A stretch of 64,000 nucleotides of DNA. Origin: Dictyophora rubrovolvata. Its lineage: Eukaryota; Basidiomycota; Agaricomycetes; Phallales; Phallaceae. The stretch covers positions 1,364,001 to 1,428,000 of the forward strand of contig CP114126.1 of assembly GCA_029959195.1 (NCBI GenBank), given 5' to 3'. Below are positions 56,950-64,000 of the stretch, one piece after another (within the stretch, counting starts at the first letter, position 1; every line of letters starts with the position of its first letter). The notes under the pieces were generated by a model. It had not been told where the DNA came from and made no database searches. It worked only from the letters and a program-made list of their open reading frames with translations. The translations under genes and the position numbers were made by a program.

Positions 56950-58226
56950 AATATAATCATATGATAGCAAGTATCCATGCTGCCATTATATCATGGCTGA
57001 TTCTCTTGTGCACTCCATTCTTATTGATGTGACAGAGTATACAATCCTGTGGATGTTTATTCACATTGCATTTGTTGCAGTTTTTGAGCTCCAAAAGCAG
57101 TACAGCCTACTTTACTATAATTTTGGAGTCATAAAGTGAGGGACCTGCCTCTATTCCCACTTCTTTCATATCTGAGGTATAAAAGTTGATGACCTGTGTG
57201 CATGTGGCTCTCTTACTGGATTGTCCACTGCTCATTCTGGTCTTCAGGTTGACTGGAGCATTTGCCTTTGTGCAAACAGCATGTAGCTTATTTGCCACTG
57301 CAAGTTCTTTCAATCACTATACATTCTTAGCTTATAATAATCACTGCACAAACATTCACTTACTTTTTCAGGTATCTGAACTTCAATGCATACCGCTTGT
57401 TTCTTACTCTTCACTTCTAGTTCTCACTCCGCCTTCACATCTTCCCAGTGACTCTCAATCTTAAATGGACAGAGTATTTTCTTAAGATCCTTGGAGAAAT
57501 GAAGGAGGATCAATGGAAAATGTTTTTCCTTCACCCTTTCACATCCGACCTCACAGTGAATAATGGTGCGCACTTCTTCAAAAGTCTTGGATACCAGGAC
57601 TCTAACCTTACTTGTCATGATTGCACCAGAGCCATCTTTAGAAGGAACTTCAAAACAGATAACTCAAGAGCAGGATATTAGAGCAGAATAAAAGGAATAA
57701 AAAGAATGTAAATACCTAGCTTTAAATCTTTCAGAAGATCACTCTTAATGGACTTTGCAGACACTTTCTTTATACCTTTCAAAGAGTTTTTCTTCTTAGG
57801 AGCTTCCGAGACACACTCAAGATCATCTTCAGATGAAAATAGATCCAGTTGAGTGTCAGCCAAGTCAACAAGGCTATCTTCCACCCCTGCACCATCTATT
57901 ATTGATGTATTTTCTCCCTCCTAAGATACACTATCCTTCTTATCATAAACAATCCTCTCTTCACCTTCACTTTCACTCTGACCCAATACCATATTCTCAT
58001 CTTGCTCTATCATAGTCTCCAATGGACAATCTTTCTTCTTTGATGTTGCTGTTTTCATGGTGGTCGGACCTATACCAGCTGAACAAGTTGGTTTGCAAGC
58101 CCAACAGCCTGTGGTAATTATAAGTATTAGATTAGCCTGATTCCATTCTTTTTTCTTTGTTGGAGGCTTTTTCACAGCAGCAGGTTCTTTGGCTGCAGTA
58201 CCTGCAGACCTTCTTGTCAAGGGCAT
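56950..58226 (-). pseudogene. Broken multi-exon gene of unknown function
   Basis: Minus strand from ATG at 58226: MPLTRRSAGTAAKEPAAVKK, a short basic N-terminus; a likely intron ending TTACCACAG near 58110; an acidic stretch (EDSLVDLADTQLDLFSSEDD) with one in-frame stop near 57920. A basic segment (KKKNSLKGIKKVSAKSIKSD) follows, then a possible intron from 57715 (GTATTTAC). Next comes an exon at 57618-57424 (KVRVLVSKTFEEVRTIIHC), another intron, and an exon 57313-57107 ending in a stop. Cys/His-rich coding (NCNKCNVNKHPQDCILCH) follows below it. I recall this Cys/His tail from repeated Agaricomycete genes of unknown role. It is flanked by LTR-D and LTR-B. Confidence 0.45.
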
Positions 58227-58563
58227 AGTGTGTAGAAAAAAAAAGGCCAGTGGTGTGTTGTGTTGTGTCACATTGTATCATGTCATGTCACGTCTCCATT
58301 CTGTGACCATCAACTGAATACTCACCTTTTTTTCTGATGCAATTGGAGTCCTGAAAACTGTAAAACTTAGCAAAGATGTCAGATCTTGCTCAATTAGATA
58401 CATATATCTCGTATTTAGCTTATATAGAGAGTTGTGAGAGCCTAAATGAATGAAATTTTCGAGTTTTTTTCTGCGCATTGTTAAGATACCTCTTGGGTGG
58501 TAAATCATAGCTTATATATGAAAGTAAATATATACAAAATCTTGACTCTTAACTTGCAGTAAT
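58227..58563. other. Spacer, nothing recognised
   Basis: Upstream of the broken gene; no clear promoter element, no shared repeat. Confidence 0.45.
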
Positions 58564-59582
58564 TGTCATGGTATGCTAGTGACACTTAGCAATGTATTGT
58601 TTACTCTTTTGTCATGATCTGATTCATGACATCACTAGTGATATGGATTCCTTATTATATTCCCTTATCTTATCGTACTTAAACGTTATCTTATCACAAT
58701 CGCTTCATAGACGCCACAACCGGAAGTCTTATCAGACTTCATCGCCGTTTTTACGAAGTCCTAGAGGCCGTCGTCTTCCTAGGACTTACAGTAAGCCGTG
58801 GATAGACCTTTGGTATAAATTCTAGTTCCAAACCGCGCATGAGATCATCTATGACAGTCGTAGGTCCTTATATGCTTTCCCTTTGTTCTTGTTGCCTCAT
58901 ATTTGCCACATGGCAAACTGACCCTGCATATACCTATGATACTCACGAATTGCTATGACATGTATACGTTCTCAAGTTTGTTATCTATTTCGAACTGAGA
59001 TTCAAACCTCTAGCGTACTTGTATATAAAGCCTCCTATACTTTGTAGCTAGACTTCTCTTCAGACTTAATATCGAACCTAGTTCGATATCTCAATATAGT
59101 CTTCATTTCCCAATAGCGCTTCAGTCATTTCCAAACGCTTTAAATTTAAACCGTCCGTAGTGACAACGCTGTTCTGGCATTGGATCCGCTACTTCTTCCA
59201 TCTCTTGTTCTTCTGCTTTCTAGTCGACAATCTATTCTACCAGATCGTTTTAGACTTTTTAGAGCTTCGGCTCAATGAGATTCTACGATGACTCGAAGAT
59301 CCCGAATGACGTCAAGACAAGTAGAGCCAATGTCCAGAGGACTGTCGTGGTACAACCCACTCAGGTTGAGACCGCACTCTACGACATTACGGTGACGTTT
59401 GTATCATCATTAAATATGATTATTAACGTTTATACATTCGTCGCCAATACCTGAGAATCGGTACTTAACATCTTTCCGTTTTTCCACTATTTCTCATTTT
59501 CAACTCATTCTCTTGAATTTGGTCTTCAACCGAATTCTCTTACTCATTTTCATTGTTATCACTGTGGATCCTATAGGGATCA
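58564..59582 (+). mobile_element. LTR-B split by LTR-A, 3'-truncated
   Basis: TGTCATGGTATGCTAGTGAC at 58564, interrupted by LTR-A at 58610-59470, resuming at 59476 with CCGTTTTTCCACTATTTC and ending at 59582 where gypsy-2 sequence starts. Confidence 0.8.
58610..59470 (+). mobile_element. LTR-A solo LTR, uninterrupted reference copy
   Basis: 861 bp, TGTCATGATCTGATTCATG to CGGTACTTAACA; perfect TSD TCTTT (58605-58609, 59471-59475). TATATAAAG near 59021. Best copy for comparing the other LTR-A sequences. Confidence 0.92.
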
Positions 59583-61242
59583 AACTTTGTAGAGAGACAT
59601 CGACTCTCCATGATTCAACTTTCAAAGCCAATCCCCATTTTCAACATTGATGACACTCCCAACATAGCAGGGAGCATTACCCATGTTGTGGAGCTCATCA
59701 TGCGGTACCAAACCCATTTGGAGCATGTTCTATTCGCTGTTACTACACTTGGAAAGTATCCCATTCTCCTTGGTCTGCCGTGGTTCAGGGCCCATAATCC
59801 TGTCATCAACTACACCACAGGGGAGGTTGAACTCACACATTGCAATCCAGAGTATAGATCCTGTGTCCCACCACTGCTACCTGGGAAGGGATCTCACCGT
59901 TTTATGCACACTGTTCGCGGGTCACATTTGGTACAACTTGATGAGACTGAATCAGATGATCCAGAAATGACTGATTTGATTGACCTCAAGGATGAGTTTG
60001 ATTCAGAGAATGGTGACTGCCTTTTTGCAGTCTCATTAAACCCAGAAGACTCTTCTGACCACCGTATTGGGGCTGCTGAAACTATTTCTCAACAACTTGC
60101 CCAGACTTATGCCAATAATGCAGGAACTCCCACCAAAAAGGGCTTTTGTGATATCATTCCCAAACAGTTTTACGATTTTGAGGACATTTTCACAAAGGAG
60201 GCTTTTGACTCGCTTTCCACTCCTAGGAAGTGAGACTATCCAATAGAGCTGCTACCAGATTCAGACTCTAAGTTCTGTAAAATCTACCCTCTCTCACCAA
60301 ACAAGCAAAAGGAGTTAGATATCTTTTTAGAAGAAAATCTCTGTTCCGGCCATATTTGCCCCTTGAAGTCTCCTATGGCATCCTCAGTGTTCTTTATCAA
60401 AAAGAAAGACGGCTCACTCCATCTTATTCAAGATTACCATGCTCTCAACATGATGACAATCAAAAACCGGTATCTATTGCCTCTAATTCCCGAACTCATC
60501 AACAAGTTATGAGGAATAAGATATTTCACTAAGCTGAATGTCTGATGGAGGTACAATAATATCTGTATTAAGGAAGGTGATGAGTGGAAGGCTGCATTTC
60601 ATACAAATTGCAGATTATTTGAACTCCTTGTTATGTTTTTCAGTCTCACTAATAGCCCAGCAATCTTTCAGACAATGATGAATGAGATCTTCAAGGACAT
60701 GATCACAGAAGGTGTTGTTGCAGTCTACATTGATGATATCCTCATCTATACGAGAATGTGAGAGGAACACGACTGCATCATGTGTCATGTTTTGGGAAGA
60801 TTTCATGAACATAAGCTATATCTCAAAGCAGAGAAATGCAAATTCTGTTGTACTAAAATTGAGTATCTCGGCCTCATCATCTCTAAGAACACTGTCAAGA
60901 TGGACCCTGTGAAGGTCTCTGGGGTTAGGGATTAGCCAGTACTGAAGAATGTCACAGAGGTACAATTGTTTTTAGAGCTTGCAAACTTTTACCATTGTTT
61001 TATCAAGGATTTCTCCCATATTGCTCATCCTATGTTCAGTTTGATGAAGAAGGATATTTCATTTGTTTAGAGCAATCTTTGTCAACAGGCTTTTGATTCC
61101 CTTAAGTATGTGATGACTTCAGCTCCCATTCTCTCAATTCCCAATTCTTCAAAACCTTATCATATTGAGGCAGATAGCTCTGACTTCGCATCAGGCACAG
61201 TATTGTCACAGCTACTACCCAAGGATAATAAGTGGTATCTGG
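59583..61242 (+). mobile_element. Gypsy-2 protease-RT-RNase H region (Ty3/gypsy, fossil)
   Basis: Plus strand. Protease tail (VTTLGKYPILLGLPWFRAHN, about 59730-59830), a linker with open frame to 60233 (FYDFEDIFTKEAFDSLSTP), then RT about 60240-60900 (LKSPMASSVFFIKKKDGSLH, AVYIDDILIYT) and the beginning of RNase H to 61242, where LTR-C is inserted. Broken in several places; gag, integrase and the 3' part are missing. Confidence 0.85.
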
Positions 61243-61901
61243 TGTTACATACGGTGGCCCGAAGCTTCTCCAGATAGTTCCGAAGAAGTCTGGACAACGG
61301 GGTCAGACGGGAGACGGAGTACTGAAATATGGGGTGAGGGACTTGGCTTCAACTTATATGTTGCGCCCACTCGCCCAGCTTACGATATCCCTCGATTTCG
61401 GAATACGAGGAAGTACGTAAGTACGTACAAGTCCGATGACGTGTGATACGATGACAGAGTACAAGTCCACATCGTCGAAGACGATGTGAATGATAAGTAC
61501 AAGTTGACTTGAACGTTAAGTCCAAGCCAACTACACAATACGGATTAAGAGTACGAGACAGATTAGAGATGAGAGAGTAACTGATTAAACTGATTATATT
61601 CAGACTAAGGACTCACAGCTGAAGGAGCTGGGATTTAAATACAGGAGGGAGCGGAACTACATAAATGGGGATAATGACAAATAAGGGAAAGTGGGAATTG
61701 ACTAGTGCAAGCCAAGATGACAACCAGGTACCTTATTACTAAGCGAGCAGAATACACATCCCCTTAAGGAAGATGTCTGATACGGAGTACGGATAGAGTA
61801 CGGATGGAGTACGGGTCTTGGAGTTAAGGGGAAATACGGGGTATGTAGTACAGGATTCGGGATAGTCTGGGTTTGGACTCTGGGGCACACGGAGCGTGAC
61901 A
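61243..61901 (-). mobile_element. LTR-C solo LTR inside gypsy-2
   Basis: 659 bp, TGTTACATACGGTGGCC to CGGAGCGTGACA, perfect TSD TCTGG (61238-61242, 61902-61906). Longer than the 31 kb pair by about 120 bp, mainly in its middle. Confidence 0.92.
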
Positions 61902-62050
61902 TCTGGTCATGTTTTTCTCAAAATCGTTAAGTCCTGTGGAACATAATTATGAAATCCATGATAAAGAGATGTTGGCAATAATCCATGCATTGGAAGAATG
62001 GCGTCATTTCTTGGAAGGTGCAAGTCACCCTATTGATATTTGGACGGATC
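61902..62050 (+). mobile_element. Gypsy-2 RNase H fragment
   Basis: [18 protein letters not shown] and RHFLEG are the usual gypsy RNase H blocks. They continue the pol interrupted by LTR-C and are cut at 62051 by LTR-B. Confidence 0.85.
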
Positions 62051-62411
62051 TGTCACAGTATGCTAGCAACACTTTCCATTTTCCCATTTTCCCATTCTCC
62101 CATATTCATGCTCTTTCTGTGTTTATTCCACCCTTTCTCACTTTCTCATATTTCTGACTATTTCTCGTTTTCAACTTGTTCTCTTGAATTCAGTCTTCGA
62201 CTGAATTCTTGTTTTCATTCGTTATCACTGCAGATCCCATGGGGATCAACTGAGTACCTGTACTCATAGATATATAGTCATTTTCCCTAGAGGAGGATCC
62301 CTAAGCTTTTTCTCTTAGGTTTTCCCTCCTCTAGGTGAGTAGCTAGTTGCTTCCTATGAATAGATCTTAGGTTTTCCCTCCTCTAGGTATATGCCCTGAG
62401 TTGCCCTAACA
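62051..62411 (+). mobile_element. LTR-B, full length
   Basis: 361 bp, TGTCACAGTATGCTAGC to TTGCCCTAACA. Flanks GGATC and CCAAC are not a TSD. Sequence on the right is unrelated to gypsy-2 pol. Confidence 0.9.
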
Positions 62412-63029
62412 CCAACTTGTTCATAAATGTTAATCATTCTCTGGGTCTTCTTAATGTATTGAAAAGTTTGCCAAATGCTGACACCGAACCATTGCCTGCA
62501 CTATGGGAATTTTTAACTGCAATTGAGATGGCTGATCCAATAGCCCCAGACATAGAATGAAGATAATACTAATGCATCTTAGAGGCACCTCCACTTTCAC
62601 AGTGGTACCCTGGGTCTCAGCAATCTCTTGTGACCTGTCACTTGGGCTGATATCGGCTCTCATGAAGTTGTCTATTGAATGCTTGCTATCACGATTCAGA
62701 CTTGTCATATCTCCAGGTTGTTATGTTTCAAGTATCAAATAAGTGCCTCCATTCCTTACCAATTTATACTTTTCCAATATCATGAAATATCTCTGGGAGC
62801 ACGTCCAGCTACAGCAGGAGAAAACTGTAAGCTTTTTTAATTAGTCTATTGGTTGAGATAGCAGTTGATTTTATGACAGACATCCTCAAGCACACCTTCA
62901 TTTGATCCTTCCACTAATGCAAATACAGTTTCTGTAATGGTTCTGCTGAGACAGCAGAGATATTTGCCATGGACTTAGGCATAGTCCATTATACTATGAT
63001 GCATGACTTAGCATGTATGCTATGTAGTA
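62412..63029. other. Spacer with a short coding-like stretch
   Basis: 62412-62560 (+) reads INVNHSLGLLNVLKSLPNAD.. and LWEFLTAIEMADPIAPDIE, protein-like but not assigned. The rest shows nothing. Confidence 0.35.
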
Positions 63030-63192
63030 CATTATATAATAGTATGTAGGCACTGTACACTATGTAAATATCACAAAGTGATAAAGGTGCCAGCAGCCTT
63101 TTCTTACTATTTACCTGCAAATATATAGTTTTATACTGTTAGCTTGTGAACCAGTGAGAACCAGGCAATCTTATCTGTAACAAAACATTACA
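63030..63192 (-). repeat. Repeat R8, copy 2 (inverted)
   Basis: Reverse complement of 52403-52562: ends CAAAACATTACA at 63192 and contains GAACCAGTGAGAACCAGG. Confidence 0.6.
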
Positions 63193-63315
63193 GTTTCTCA
63201 AACAACTCTAGCTGGAATTGAGTATCCTAAGCTGCAGGTAAGCAGGCACTTAAGCTTTTTTTTGTGAGTGGCTATATTCCAAAGCTTCAGTCTCTTTTTA
63301 TGAGTGAACTAATAT

Positions 63316-63570
63316 GCGCTGTCAGGAGGTAGGCAGAGAAAGAATGAGGGAACCAGCGAATGTGTGTTTTGAGAGAATTCGTGAAGGGGAAAGATGTTTT
63401 TATTTTCTTTGTATAGAACTAGGTAGTTTTTATATACATTTATTTCTGTTTTGTAGCAGACCTTTTTGGAAATTGGTATCTAAGTAATTTGAGAGTAGTA
63501 AGAGAAAAGGAATTGGAAAGTATGGAAAAAGAGATAAATGGGGAAAGAAAATTTCATTACACAACAGAAC
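63316..63570 (-). repeat. Worn LTR-G relative
   Basis: Shares with LTR-G the start (GAGGTAGGCAGAGA..GAGGGAACCAGCGAATGTGTG) and TTTTTATATACATTTAT, but with many differences. Ends not defined. Confidence 0.4.
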
Positions 63571-63652
63571 TCCTGAGGTACTGACTTTCTAAATGTCATT
63601 TATAAGGCCTAATGAGATTGTCATGGTGAACTCACATATATGAGTGACTGAG

Positions 63653-64000
63653 TGTCATGCTCTGTGTGCCATACCTTCCTAATCTGGAAGTCCGATCCCA
63701 TTCTGGTTATTTCCATACTCACCCCGCATCTCCATAGCAATCCTATCCCGTACTTGTTGGTATTCTGTCCGGACGTTGTCCGGACTTCAAGTCCATCACC
63801 TTCCTTATGAGGAAACCGGCTCCTGACTCTTAGTAATAAGGAACAAAGATTTTATAATCATCATCCCTAGCTGTGTTCAATCATATACTACCTTCCCTTA
63901 TTTGTTCTTATCCCCATTCTCATAGTTCCGTTCCCTCTTGTATTTAAACCCCCAGCTGTAAGCTGGGGTTCCTCAGTCTGAATATCAGCTTCATCTCGTA
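63653..64000 (+). mobile_element. LTR-C, runs off the window
   Basis: TGTCATGCTCTGTGTGCC and on through CCAATCTGGAAG-type sequence to TCAGCTTCATCTCGTA at the window end. Same orientation as 31954-32491. The 3' part lies outside. Confidence 0.88.

Noticed and set aside
52403-63192. R8 copies as a third inverted pair that flipped 10 kb
   Set aside because: Their flanks do not pair crosswise into TSDs and the element ends are not defined, so there is no evidence of inversion.

Overview
The window is a transposon graveyard from a fungal genome, most likely an Agaricomycete (mushroom-forming basidiomycete). The evidence is the combination of a Tad1-type LINE with RNase H, Ty3/gypsy elements including a chromodomain chromovirus, a KDZ transposase fragment, a Crypton-type tyrosine recombinase with the motif HCFxxGGAQY, and a short-intron gene with the two-cluster CxxCx6C pattern. 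All of these assignments are from memory of families, not from searches. I see no intact ordinary host gene, no tRNA or rRNA gene and no CRISPR array. Two intron-bearing, broken genes (about 31-33 kb and 57-58.2 kb) are the closest to host-type genes.

Layout. 1-2.2 kb: unassigned DNA and a Copia relic. 2.2-17.2 kb: a single solo LTR (LTR-A) expanded to 15 kb by nested insertions, nearly all with matching target-site duplications (TSDs); its largest guest is an 8 kb LINE. 17.3-18.5 kb: solo LTRs. 18.5-36.6 kb: a chromovirus (gypsy-1) with an LTR-A at each outer end. Its interior has been invaded by long LTR-D copies and by LTR-C, and has been rearranged by two inversions, one inside the other. 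37-43 kb: LTR-F, LTR-B, a foldback MITE and a gypsy-3 gag relic. 43-52 kb: low-coding DNA with a tyrosine-recombinase relic and MITEs. 52-56.9 kb: a KDZ transposase relic, LTR-B and a partial LTR-D. 57-58.2 kb: a broken multi-exon gene. 58.5-62.4 kb: gypsy-2 pol fragments cut by LTR-A, LTR-B and LTR-C. 63.65-64 kb: a partial LTR-C running off the window.

The most interesting items are four. (1) LTR-D is a 2.3-2.4 kb solo-LTR-like family. Every long copy carries, upstream of a TATA box, two tandem ORFs (A and B) for small proteins of no family I know. A and B look paralogous and occur in different combinations in different copies. (2) Two inversions (10.7 kb and 1.0 kb) can be read directly from swapped TSDs at inverted LTR pairs. 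(3) A broken intron-containing gene with Cys clusters lies antisense between a chromovirus pol and its 3' LTR. (4) The nest at 2.2-17.2 kb gives a clean relative order of activity for seven families.

LTR names used here (A, B, B2, C, D, E, F, G) are local labels.
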